Source: CAYSUS01 sp964434165
GTDB lineage: Bacteria; Planctomycetota; Planctomycetia; Pirellulales; Thermoguttaceae
Direction of reading: 5' to 3'
Assembly (NCBI GenBank): GCA_964434165.1
Contig: CAYSUS010000017.1
Location: 22,984-86,983, forward strand
Length of the DNA stretch: 64,000 nt
In this document: piece by piece, positions 17,679-25,608 of the stretch
How the letters are laid out: each line of letters opens with the position of its first letter
Numbering within the stretch: position 1 is the stretch's first letter
The notes under the pieces: model-generated
What the model was told of the DNA's origin: nothing
What the model saw: only the letters and a program-made list of their open reading frames with translations
The model's database searches: none
Program-made: the position numbers and the translations under genes

Positions 17679-18521
17679 CTACGCCGCGCGATGGCGCTCG
17701 GACGGGCCCTCGCGCTCGGACGCCGCCGATGCCCGCTCGGCCCCCGCGGCTTCGACCGCTCCCTCAGGCACGGCGGAGGGCCATTCCGTGGAAGCCGAGG
17801 CAGGTGTGGTTTCGCGGGCATCGGGCGGGGTGTCGCCCAGTCGGAACACCACGTACAGCACCAGCCCGGTCATGTAAACCAGCCCTCCGGCCCAGAGCAC
17901 GTCGCTGGCGAAATGCCGTCCCTGGACAATCCGCGCCAGGCCCATGGTCAGCCCGCCGGCCAGCCCGAGCAGCAGGAACCCCGCGGCCAGGACTGGTCGG
18001 CGGCGATAGAGCAGGAAGGCCGGGGCCATCAGGTAGAAGCCCATCGAGGCATGGCCGCAGGGAAAGGACTTGGCGTCGGGATGGTCGCCGACGTCCCCCA
18101 CGGGAAGGAATTCCTTGTCTCCGCCGAAGTGGGCGGTCTGGTCGGGCCGCGGGCGGCCCCAATTCTCCTTCAGCGCCAGGTTCACCAACATACCCGGCCC
18201 GAGCAGCAGCATGGCGCCGAGGAACAAGCCAGGCCGGCTGTATGCCCGGCCCCGCGGCAGCATCCGAAGAACCAGCCCTACGATCAACCCGCCGATCCCG
18301 ACGACCAGGGCGGGATAGACGCCGTAATGGTAAAGCGCCAGGCAGGGCCTGGCGTAGACCAGCGGCCAGACTCCCTCCTGCTCGTTGTAGAAGTAGCGCG
18401 ATACGGCCAGATCGGCCTCCGTCAGTCGGAACAAGGCCGTGGCTGCAAGCAGCAACAGGGCAGGCGTGATCAGCGGGGGCACCTGCTTGGCCCAGCCGCT
18501 ACGACCGCTTGAGTAGCGCAA
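17679..18521 (-). CDS. PAP2-family membrane phosphatase
   Basis: The 280-residue membrane protein carries all three PAP2 motifs: KENWGRPRP, PCGHASMG and RIVQGRHFASDV. This family removes phosphate from undecaprenyl pyrophosphate, phosphatidate or lipid A. The specific lipid is not readable. Start TTG 18521-18519 follows the purine-rich GGGAGAGAAGGAG. A GTG 14 codons later is the alternative. The frame is open further upstream but encodes no membrane or motif sequence there. It is convergent with the SHD1 gene, with only 7 bases between stops. Confidence 0.88.
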   Translation of the reverse strand: MRYSSGRSGWAKQVPPLITPALLLLAATALFRLTEADLAVSRYFYNEQEGVWPLVYARPCLALYHYGVYPALVVGIGGLIVGLVLRMLPRGRAYSRPGLFLGAMLLLGPGMLVNLALKENWGRPRPDQTAHFGGDKEFLPVGDVGDHPDAKSFPCGHASMGFYLMAPAFLLYRRRPVLAAGFLLLGLAGGLTMGLARIVQGRHFASDVLWAGGLVYMTGLVLYVVFRLGDTPPDARETTPASASTEWPSAVPEGAVEAAGAERASAASEREGPSERHRAA

Positions 18522-18832
18522 GTCTCCTTCTCTCCCTGTCCTGCGTTCTCCGAGCCCCGCAGGGACTCCGAATCGGGGGATGGGCGGATGCAACGCCGAG
18601 AGCTGGACCAGCGTCGTTGCGGGCAAACCGCTCGGTAGGCGGCCGCGAAGGCGGACCTCAAGCCCGCACGTGGCCCGTAAACGTTCTATACCCTCATCGG
18701 CCGTTCGGGTCGCGCAGAATAGTGAAACCGAGGGCAAATCGGGCGGATCGAAGCTGACCCGGAGGGCCTGAATCGCGGACCGTGCCCGACGTCCGGTCCG
18801 AGGGACCTGCTCAACGAGAAGCGGCCGCCGCC
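18522..18832. other. Intergenic region with a 16-base sequence repeated elsewhere
   Basis: These 311 bases lie between two minus-strand genes and should hold the PAP2 promoter. CCGTTCGGGTCGCGCA at 18701-18716 also occurs at 32402-32417, again upstream of genes. No gene or terminator was recognised. Confidence 0.4.
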
Positions 18833-19978
18833 TCAGCGAAGGGCCCGATTGAGGAGCCAGAAGCCCGCCACCGCGAGCACCCCGTTTCCCATCCAGAAGA
18901 AGACGGGAGGAAGCGCTCCGGAGGTCGTGAGATCCTCCCCGACCATGAGCAGCGGGTAATACACCCCTAGAATGGGCAAGAAGCAGACGAAGAAGCTGGT
19001 GAGGAAGTTTTCGCTCCTTCTAAGCATCGTGACCGGCACCCCGACCAGGGCGAAGCAAAGGCAACTGAAACCGTTGGACCAGCGGCGATAGGGCTCGGTC
19101 TTCAGGCGGAAGACCTTGGACTCGTAGTGGTCCAAGGATTCCCGCTCGCTGCGGGCTTCTTCTTCGGGCAGCAAGCTGCCTTGTTCGCGGAGGCGTTTGC
19201 GGATCTGCTCGGCCTGGGCCCGGAACGCCGCCACATGCTCGGGGATCTCGCCCTGGCCCAGCCAGTCGCGGTGGACGGGCCGACCGGGCAGGTCGATCGG
19301 GATCTTGAACTCCGCGTCATTGCCGTAGGAGAGCTTCATCAGGCCGCTCACCTCCAACTGTCCCTCGTCGCAAAGCACGCGGATCACTCCCGACGAGAGG
19401 TCCGATCGCAGCTCGGCCACGTCCGCGGTGAAAGTGACCGGGGGATTGCCTCCCCGCCCGGCGATCATGATCACGGGGTGGATCAGCTTCCGACCCTCCA
19501 CGGCCCGCACGGCGATGGAGAAGCCCGGGGCCTGATACGAGCGCTGGTTTCGCAGCATGCCGTAGGCGATGTCCTCCACCGAGGTCGCAATCACGCGCTG
19601 CACGCTGGGCCGGCCCCAGGTCGCGCTCCATTCGTACATCTGCACGGTGAGAAAGCTCAACACCAGGGCCAGCACGAGCACCGGCTCGATGACGCGCAGG
19701 GGGCTGATGCCGAGGGCCTTCAGGGCCACGATCTCGTTGGTCCCCGCCATCCGGCCGAACACGCTGGTCACCGCCAAGAGCATGGAGACGGGCATTGTGA
19801 TGCCCAACATCTCGGGGAGCATGAAGGGCGTGGTCATGGCGACCACTTGGGGGGGTACGCCGGCGAAGACGGCCTCGCGCGCGCCCATGCCGAGAGTGAG
19901 GAGCAGGGTCATGCCCCCCAGCGTGAACGCGAAGACCTTCAGGACTTCCCAAATCACGTACAGCGTGATGATCCCCAT
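18833..19978 (-). CDS. LptF/LptG-family permease
   Basis: The 381-residue product has the YjgP/YjgQ layout: three N-terminal membrane helices (about 1-110), a periplasmic jelly-roll-like domain (about 120-300) and three C-terminal helices. NEIVALKALGISPLRV, the cytoplasmic coupling region, and the late GVPVTMLRRSEN are typical. It forms the transmembrane part of the Lpt transporter that pulls lipopolysaccharide from the inner membrane. Only one of the usual LptF/LptG pair is present here. Start ATG 19978-19976 is preferred; an in-frame TTG at 20005 would add nine residues. Confidence 0.88.
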   Translation of the reverse strand: MGIITLYVIWEVLKVFAFTLGGMTLLLTLGMGAREAVFAGVPPQVVAMTTPFMLPEMLGITMPVSMLLAVTSVFGRMAGTNEIVALKALGISPLRVIEPVLVLALVLSFLTVQMYEWSATWGRPSVQRVIATSVEDIAYGMLRNQRSYQAPGFSIAVRAVEGRKLIHPVIMIAGRGGNPPVTFTADVAELRSDLSSGVIRVLCDEGQLEVSGLMKLSYGNDAEFKIPIDLPGRPVHRDWLGQGEIPEHVAAFRAQAEQIRKRLREQGSLLPEEEARSERESLDHYESKVFRLKTEPYRRWSNGFSCLCFALVGVPVTMLRRSENFLTSFFVCFLPILGVYYPLLMVGEDLTTSGALPPVFFWMGNGVLAVAGFWLLNRALR

Positions 19979-20064
19979 GGCGGCGGATTGTCCTGGGCGG
20001 CTCAAGGCGGGTCAATAGCAGGCGCAACCGGCACGCGGCCCGGTGCGGGGGGCCGAAAAGCAAT

Positions 20065-20094
20065 CTGGCATCCCCCCTGGCAAATGGATAGAAT
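20065..20094 (+). promoter_or_regulatory. Candidate promoter of hemL
   Basis: CTGGCA (20065-20070) and TAGAAT (20089-20094) are spaced by 18 bases, about 78 bases before the hemL start. The -10 matches five of six consensus bases. Confidence 0.4.
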
Positions 20095-20171
20095 TCGGCA
20101 ACCTTGGCATTTTGGACAGGTCGGGCTGGCGTTTCTTCGTGCTTCCCGATCCAGTTTCGATCCGGAGTCCG

Positions 20172-21473
20172 ATGGACTTAACCAGAAGTCACGCGGCGTT
20201 CGAGCGGTCTGGGCGTCTGATTCCCGGCGGAGTGAACAGCCCGGCTCGGGCGTTTGGTGCGGTCGGGGGCGATCCCGTCTTCATCGCCAGGGGCGACGGG
20301 CCCTATCTGTACGATATCGACGGCAATCGCTACGTCGATTACATCGGTTCCTGGGGGCCGATGATCCTCGGCCACGCCCATCCGGCCGTGGTCGCCGCGA
20401 TCGAGGCCGCCGCGCGGAACGGGACCAGCTTCGGCGCCCCGACCGAGGCCGAAAGCGAGCTGGCCGAGTTGATCGTCGATGCCCTGGCCTCGGTTGAAAA
20501 GGTCCGACTGGTCAACTCCGGCACCGAAGCCACGATGAGCGCCATCCGCCTCGCCCGCGGCTTCACCGGGCGGGACGTGATCGTGAAGTTCGCGGGCAAC
20601 TACCACGGGCACGTGGACAGCCTGCTGGTCGCCGCCGGAAGCTCGGCGACCACGCTGGGGGTGCCCAATTCGCCCGGCGTGACGGCGGGCACCACGCGCG
20701 ACACCCTGGTCCTGCCGTACAACGACGTGCACGCCTTGGAAGAGGCCTTCGCGCGCCGCGGATCGGAGTTGGCCGCGGTGATCGTCGAGCCGGTGGTCGG
20801 CAACATGGGCGTGGTCGAGGCCTCGGCCCCGTTTCGGGAAGCTCTCCGCGACCTGACCGCCCGACACGGGGCCCTGCTGATCTTCGACGAAGTCATGTCG
20901 GGCTTCCGCGTGGACTACGGCGGGGCCCAAACGGTGTTCGGCATCCGGCCCGACCTGACCACGCTGGGGAAGATCATCGGCGGCGGCCTGCCCGTGGGGG
21001 CCTATGGCGGCCGTGCGGAGATCATGGACCACGTGATGCCGGTCGGCAAGGTGTTCCAGGCGGGGACGCTCAGCGGCAATCCGCTGGCCACCGCGGCCGG
21101 GATCGCCACGCTCCGGACCCTTCGCGACACCAACCCGTATCCGACGCTCGAGCGGCTCTCCACGCGCCTCGCCGCGGGACTGGAAGACGCGGCCGGCGAA
21201 GCCGGCGTGCGCGTGTCGATCGGTGGGTTCGGCTCGATGATGACGCTCTTCTTCACGGACCGGCGCGTCGAGGACTGGGACGGGGCAAGCTCTTGCGACA
21301 CGAAGCGGTATGCGCGATACTTCTGGGGACTTCTCGAGCGCGGCGTGTACATGCCGTGCAGCCAGTACGAGGCCCTGTTCGTGTCCGCGGCGCACACGGA
21401 AAAGGACATCGACGCCACGGTGGCGGCGGCCCGCGAGGTGCTGCACGAACTGGCCGAAGGGGAACGAACGTAA
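20172..21473 (+). CDS. hemL: Glutamate-1-semialdehyde 2,1-aminomutase
   Basis: The 433-residue PLP enzyme has GGVNSPARAFGAVGG near the start, NSGTEATMSAIRLARG for cofactor binding, IFDEVMSGFRV, and the PLP lysine in TTLGKIIGGGLPVGAYGG (near residue 266). It converts glutamate-1-semialdehyde to 5-aminolevulinate in the C5 haem pathway. ATG 20172 follows GGAG at 20164-20167. The frame opens earlier but the extension has no homologous character. The DUF1573 gene begins 50 bases after its stop. Confidence 0.95.
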   Translation: MDLTRSHAAFERSGRLIPGGVNSPARAFGAVGGDPVFIARGDGPYLYDIDGNRYVDYIGSWGPMILGHAHPAVVAAIEAAARNGTSFGAPTEAESELAELIVDALASVEKVRLVNSGTEATMSAIRLARGFTGRDVIVKFAGNYHGHVDSLLVAAGSSATTLGVPNSPGVTAGTTRDTLVLPYNDVHALEEAFARRGSELAAVIVEPVVGNMGVVEASAPFREALRDLTARHGALLIFDEVMSGFRVDYGGAQTVFGIRPDLTTLGKIIGGGLPVGAYGGRAEIMDHVMPVGKVFQAGTLSGNPLATAAGIATLRTLRDTNPYPTLERLSTRLAAGLEDAAGEAGVRVSIGGFGSMMTLFFTDRRVEDWDGASSCDTKRYARYFWGLLERGVYMPCSQYEALFVSAAHTEKDIDATVAAAREVLHELAEGERT

Positions 21474-21523
21474 CGGCAGGCGCCGGGGCCGGGTCGGCCC
21501 CGGACGGTGCCGGGGATGCGGTG

Positions 21524-22612
21524 ATGCAAACGCCTGAATCGAAGGAACGATGGTGGCCCTGCCGGACCGGCCCTGCGGTCCGCGCACGCACGATGCGCGC
21601 GGGACTCGCTTTGGCCGCGGCCGCCTGGCTGGGATCGGCCTCGGCCTCGGCCCAGGACTGGGCCAAGGCCATGTTCGACCATACCTCGAAGGACCTCGGG
21701 GTGGTCGCGCGCGGGGCCACGGTCGAGCACACCTTCACGATCGAAAACAAGTATCTCGAGGACGTCCACGTCGCAGCGATCCGCTCGAGCTGCGGCTGCA
21801 CGACGCCGAAGGTGGACAAGCCGCTCCTGAAGACCTACGAGAAGACGTCGCTGGTGGCCGTCGTCGATACGCGCAACTACACGGGACGCAAGGACGTGAC
21901 CTTGACCGTCCTGCTCGACAAGCCGTTCCCGGCCGAAGTCCGCTTGAACCTGTACTGCTTCATCCGCAGCGACGTGGTGTTCCAGCCCGGCTCCGTGCAG
22001 TTCGGCTCCGTGCCCCAGGGCACCGCCGCGCAGCGCAAAGTCACCGTGAGCTACGCGGGTCGGGCGAACTGGCGGATTGTGCGCGTGGAAACCACCAACC
22101 CGCACCTGCAAGCCAAGGCGACCGAGGTCTCCCGCGGGCCGGGCCCCTCCTCCGGAAGCACGCTGGTCACCTACGACCTGGTGGTGCAACTGGACGACCG
22201 GGCCCCGGCCGGGCGCCTGCACGAGCAGCTCATCGTCATCACCGACGATCCCAATCAGCGCAACTCCCACGTGCCGCTGACCGTCGAAGGCATGGTGGTC
22301 GCGCCGCTGACGGTCAGCCCCTCGCCCCTCTCCTTCGGGCCGATCGCCGCCGGCAAGTCGCTCACCAAGCCCCTCGTGGTGCATGCCAAGAAGCCGTTCC
22401 GCGTCAAGGAGGTCTCGTGCCCCAACGGCGGGTTCTCCTTCAAACCCCCGGACGCCGCCCCCAAGGTGCTTCAGTTGATCCCCGTCACGTTCACCGCGCC
22501 TCCGACGCCGGGCAAAGTGACCGAGACGATCCGCATCGAGACCGACCTGAGCGAGAGCGGCTCCGTCGAGGTCCGCGTGGATGCCCTGGTCGTGGAGCCG
22601 TCGGGTGGGTAA
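21524..22612 (+). CDS. Secreted DUF1573-family protein
   Basis: The 362-residue product has a signal sequence (hydrophobic core GLALAAAAWLGSASASA). DUF1573 domains follow: a first one with FDHTSKDLGVVARGATVEH and the typical SSCGCTTPKV, then beta-sandwich segments SVQFGSVPQGTAAQRKV and PLSFGPIAAGKS. DUF1573 proteins are ASPM/SPD-2/Hydin-like Ig folds common in Bacteroidetes and planctomycetes. Their function is unknown. ATG 21524 is chosen; ATG 21593 would give a shorter signal peptide. It lies behind hemL on the same strand. Confidence 0.83.
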   Translation: MQTPESKERWWPCRTGPAVRARTMRAGLALAAAAWLGSASASAQDWAKAMFDHTSKDLGVVARGATVEHTFTIENKYLEDVHVAAIRSSCGCTTPKVDKPLLKTYEKTSLVAVVDTRNYTGRKDVTLTVLLDKPFPAEVRLNLYCFIRSDVVFQPGSVQFGSVPQGTAAQRKVTVSYAGRANWRIVRVETTNPHLQAKATEVSRGPGPSSGSTLVTYDLVVQLDDRAPAGRLHEQLIVITDDPNQRNSHVPLTVEGMVVAPLTVSPSPLSFGPIAAGKSLTKPLVVHAKKPFRVKEVSCPNGGFSFKPPDAAPKVLQLIPVTFTAPPTPGKVTETIRIETDLSESGSVEVRVDALVVEPSGG

Positions 22613-22741
22613 CGCGAGGCAGGTGAAGCCAGGCGGGTAAGGCTGCCGGCGCGCCGGCCGCAGGGGGCGAGCCCTCAGCCAGTGCGCTCCCCGACTGCCG
22701 GCTCCCCCGGGACCATCCGGTCGCGCAGGGCGCGATGGACC

Positions 22742-23140
22742 TTAAAACGTCATGCGGACGTTGTCGTAGTCCACGTACCGGGGCTTCGGCGGGCCGCCGG
22801 CGCCGCAGGAGTCGCACTGCGGCAGATGCACCTCGATTACGCGAGAGGTCTTGTAGGCGAATGCAAGCGACATCGCCACCGCGACGCAATAAACCAGCAT
22901 CGCGACGATCAATCCGAGCAGACCCGGATCGCCCTTAGTGCTAATGACGCGCACGAAACGAGACGTCTCCCGACCACAGGCGCAGCAGACTCCGGGAAGC
23001 ACGTCACCCTGCGCCACCGTCATCGTGACACGATCCGGATCTACGCCTGCCAGGTCGCGCACGTTCTTCCGGCAGGCCGGACACGTGCCGTCCGTCATGG
23101 GCACGACGCGCGTGTAGCAGTGCGGGCAGTCCTCGAGCAT
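22742..23140 (-). CDS. Small membrane protein with two zinc-ribbon motifs
   Basis: The 132-residue product has CPHCYTRVVPMTDGTCPAC at the N-terminus, CCACG in the middle, one membrane helix (LLGLIVAMLVYCVAVAMSLAFA) and a C-terminal QCDSCG. The paired cysteines suggest two zinc ribbons flanking the membrane segment. Start ATG 23140-23138 removes ten weak upstream codons. It lies last in the row of minus-strand genes below the microcompartment operon, separated by a palindromic repeat. No functional link is evident. Confidence 0.75.
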   Translation of the reverse strand: MLEDCPHCYTRVVPMTDGTCPACRKNVRDLAGVDPDRVTMTVAQGDVLPGVCCACGRETSRFVRVISTKGDPGLLGLIVAMLVYCVAVAMSLAFAYKTSRVIEVHLPQCDSCGAGGPPKPRYVDYDNVRMTF

Positions 23141-23234
23141 CGCAGGAGTTCCTGAACTCGTAGACCCCAAGGGGTCGAGGCATGGTCAGCGGTTCGATTT
23201 GGGCGCCGCGGGCCGCCGCTGTCAAGAGGCCGCC

Positions 23235-23267
23235 AGCCTTCCGAAGGCTTGATGACTTCGGAAGGCT
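23235..23267. repeat. CTTCCGAAG palindromic element, copy 1
   Basis: AGCCTTCCGAAG (23235-23246) pairs perfectly with CTTCGGAAGGCT (23256-23267) around a 9-base loop. It lies just after the stop of the LDH-like gene, where it could act as a transcript 3' end. Confidence 0.75.
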
Positions 23268-23275
23268 GCTGAGGG

Positions 23276-24208
23276 CTACCGCCCCTTGAGCACCTCGTCG
23301 AGCGTCTGACGCAGGACGTTCGCACTGGTGCGGAGGCCCTGGAGCTCCCTGGGCCACAGTTCGAGGGCGTGGACCCCCAGCACGCCGCGGCGTCCTACGA
23401 CCGTGGGCACGGAGAGGGCCACGTCGCGAAGGCCGTAGGGGCCGTGGACCAGGTGCGAGACGGGCAGCACGCGGCGGGCGTCGAGGGCCATGGCGTGAAC
23501 CACCTCGGCGATGGCCAATCCCACGGCGAATCCGGCCCCGCCCTTCAGGCGCAGGGCCTCGGCGCCGGAGCCCTTGGCCCGCGCGAACAGCTCCGCGGCC
23601 AGATGGGGCGTCCACCCGGGGAACTTGTCCAGGGGCAGCCCTCCCACCGTCGCGCTGGACCAGATGGGCACCATGCTGTCGCCGTGCTCGCCAAGGATCA
23701 GGGCGGAGACCTGCGTGGGGGCCACCGCCATCCGCTCGGCGATCAGGCTGCGGAAGCGGATCGTGTCCAGCAGGGTCCCCAGCCCGATCACTTGCTCGGA
23801 TGGCAGGTCAAGCCGCCTGGCCGCCAGGCAGGTGAGCACGTCCACCGGGTTGGAGACCACGAGCACGACGGCGTCGCTCTTCGTGCCGACCTCGCGGATC
23901 TCGTCGAGGATGCCCAGGAACAGATCGACGTTGCGGCCCGTCAACTGCAAACGGCTCTCGTCCGGCTTGCGCCGCAGGCCGGCCGTGATGCAGATGCAAT
24001 CGCTGTCCGCCACCTGCTCGTAGGACCCGGAGCCGATCACCTGGTCGGCCGCCACCGAGGAGCCGTGCAGCAGGTCCAGCGCCTGACCGGCCGCCAGGTC
24101 CGCGTTGACATCGACCAGGGCGATCTGCCGCACCACCCCGCCCGTCTGGAGAGCAAAGCCCGCACACGAGCCGACCAGCCCGCCGCCGCCGATGATGGAG
24201 ACTTTCAA
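23276..24208 (-). CDS. Lactate/malate dehydrogenase-family enzyme of the microcompartment operon
   Basis: The 310-residue product has the NAD motif GGGGLVGS at residues 7-14, an ITAGLRRKPDESRLQL specificity loop, VVSNPVDVLTCLAA, and the catalytic histidine in GEHGDSMVP. It reduces or oxidises a short 2-oxo/2-hydroxy substrate with NAD. In PV-type microcompartments this family is thought to recycle NADH made by the aldehyde dehydrogenase. The Arg after AGLR is at the place where malate dehydrogenases have Arg and lactate dehydrogenases Gln, so the substrate is open. Start TTG 24208-24206 is chosen because upstream codons fall in a heptamer repeat and the fold begins KVSIIGGGG. AGGGGC precedes it. 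Confidence 0.87.
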   Translation of the reverse strand: MKVSIIGGGGLVGSCAGFALQTGGVVRQIALVDVNADLAAGQALDLLHGSSVAADQVIGSGSYEQVADSDCICITAGLRRKPDESRLQLTGRNVDLFLGILDEIREVGTKSDAVVLVVSNPVDVLTCLAARRLDLPSEQVIGLGTLLDTIRFRSLIAERMAVAPTQVSALILGEHGDSMVPIWSSATVGGLPLDKFPGWTPHLAAELFARAKGSGAEALRLKGGAGFAVGLAIAEVVHAMALDARRVLPVSHLVHGPYGLRDVALSVPTVVGRRGVLGVHALELWPRELQGLRTSANVLRQTLDEVLKGR

Positions 24209-24230
24209 ATCGTGCCCCTGTTGCCGGTGG

Positions 24231-24272
24231 GTCGGAAGTCGGAAGTCGGAGGTCGAGGGTCGGAGGTCGAAA
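24231..24272. repeat. Heptamer tandem repeat (GTCGGAA-type)
   Basis: Six 7-base units in a row: GTCGGAA twice, GTCGGAG, GTCGAGG, GTCGGAG and GTCGAAA. They lie between the aldolase stop and the LDH-like start. If translated on the minus strand they would read as an SDFRLPT-like peptide, a known source of false N-termini in planctomycete annotations. Confidence 0.7.
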
Positions 24273-24292
24273 GCGGGATCACCACTACCCAC

Positions 24293-25186
24293 TCACTTGC
24301 CCGCCGCCAGCGCCTCCAGCACCCGGTCGGTGACCGCTTGAATCAGCGCCTCCTGCTCGGCCGTGCCTTGCGGCACCAACCCGCCGGAGGTGGTCTGGCC
24401 GTTACTCGACGGGCTGGCTCCGGCCTTGCACGCGCCGTAGTGGGGCGGGGTGAAGGCCTGCGGCACCACGCCCGTCTCCTGCCAGCTATTGCGGAACACG
24501 TCGTTGGCGCAGATGTCGCAGTTCTCCATCTCGTTGCGGGGGGCGGTGTAGCCCCACTTCTGCTTGAGCTGCAACAGGGCCTGGGCCTCCGGCTCGGTGA
24601 AGTAGTGAATCCTTCCCAGTCCCTTGGCCAGCATCAGGATGCGGCAATAGGCGTCGAGGATCTCCGTCCACCAGTAGGCCTTTTCCACGGTCTCGCCGTA
24701 GCTCACCGTGCCGTGGTTGGCGAGGATGATGACGTTCGTCTTGTCAACGAAGGGCAGGATCGTCTCGGCGAACTCCTGCCCGCCGGGAATGGCGTACTTG
24801 GTGATCGGCACGTCGCCCAGGAAGATCTCCACCTCGGGCAGCACGCACTGCGGGATCGGCTCGCGCGCGATGCCGAAGGCCGTGGCGTGCGGGGGGTGGC
24901 AGTGGACCACCGACTTGACCTCGGGCCGGGCCTTCATGATCGCCAGGTGGAGCATGATCTCGCTGGTCCGCTTGCGGCGCCCGGCGATCTGGTTCCCTTC
25001 CATATCGACGATGCACAGGTCGTCGGGCTTGAGGAACCCCTTGTTGACCATCGTCGGCGTGCAGACCACCTCGGTGTCGCTGTAGCGATAGGAGATGTTG
25101 CCGTCGTTGGCCGCGGCGAATCCCTTGTTGTAGATTCGCCGCCCGATATCGCAGATCTCCTGCTTGACCTTGTGGACATTGAGCAT
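24293..25186 (-). CDS. Class II aldolase (fuculose/rhamnulose-1-phosphate aldolase type) with C-terminal encapsulation peptide
   Basis: The 297-residue product has residues 1-230 of the class II aldolase fold, with zinc ligands HCHPPH at 95-100 and NHG at 157-159, the catalytic acid in SE at 75-76, and NDGNISYR near the start. It would cleave a 6-deoxyketose 1-phosphate to dihydroxyacetone phosphate and lactaldehyde. After a Gly/Ser/Pro linker, the last 20 residues (EQEALIQAVTDRVLEALAAG) form an amphipathic helix typical of microcompartment cargo signals. Three extra cysteines (ENCDICAND, GACKAG) lie between the domain and the linker. It lies between two shell or accessory genes of the operon. 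Confidence 0.9.
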   Translation of the reverse strand: MLNVHKVKQEICDIGRRIYNKGFAAANDGNISYRYSDTEVVCTPTMVNKGFLKPDDLCIVDMEGNQIAGRRKRTSEIMLHLAIMKARPEVKSVVHCHPPHATAFGIAREPIPQCVLPEVEIFLGDVPITKYAIPGGQEFAETILPFVDKTNVIILANHGTVSYGETVEKAYWWTEILDAYCRILMLAKGLGRIHYFTEPEAQALLQLKQKWGYTAPRNEMENCDICANDVFRNSWQETGVVPQAFTPPHYGACKAGASPSSNGQTTSGGLVPQGTAEQEALIQAVTDRVLEALAAGK

Positions 25187-25291
25187 GGCGGTTTGGCTCC
25201 TGGTTGATGGGGACTGGCACCGTTCGCCGCGAAGCGGCCCGGAGGATGCTTTGCACCAGCGGTGCCTGTCCCCCTCGTTCTCGGCCGAGGG

Positions 25292-25588
25292 TTATTCGAA
25301 CGTTGGTCTCTCCACGCGGACGTGATCGAGGATCGCCGCGTTGTAGGCGTCGATGGGTTTCACTTCAGGGTAGAACGGCATGGCCGCCTCGCGGCTCTCG
25401 CTGATCGCGATGCGGCTGCCCACGCCCGCCCCCAGCTCGTCGTACACGGCGATCTCGCCGGCCGGCTCCTTCCCCTCGCCCAACAGGTCGGCCAGCGAGA
25501 GCGGCACAATCAGCTTGTACCGGGCCCCGGCCAGGCTGGGGTGCCAGCGGTTGAGGGTCACGGTTCCGATGACGTCGGCGATTCGCAT
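25292..25588 (-). CDS. Microcompartment vertex protein BMC-P (EutN/CcmL family), copy 1
   Basis: The 98-residue product begins MRIADVIGTVTLNRWHPSL and has YKLIVPLSL, ELGAGVGSRIAISESREAA and a C-terminal AAILDHV, the pattern of the pentamer-forming EutN/CcmL fold. Pentamers cap the vertices of the icosahedral shell. It differs from the other two vertex proteins by a longer tail. Start ATG 25588-25586 lies 20 bases after the RpiB-like gene stop. Confidence 0.92.
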   Translation of the reverse strand: MRIADVIGTVTLNRWHPSLAGARYKLIVPLSLADLLGEGKEPAGEIAVYDELGAGVGSRIAISESREAAMPFYPEVKPIDAYNAAILDHVRVERPTFE

Positions 25589-25608
25589 GGCGGAGCAGAG
25601 GGCCGGGG

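Noticed and set aside
23369..25207. Open frame of about 610 codons on the plus strand across the LDH-like and aldolase genes
   Set aside because: It is antisense to two recognised enzymes and crosses the heptamer repeat. Its composition is typical of shadow frames in GC-rich DNA.
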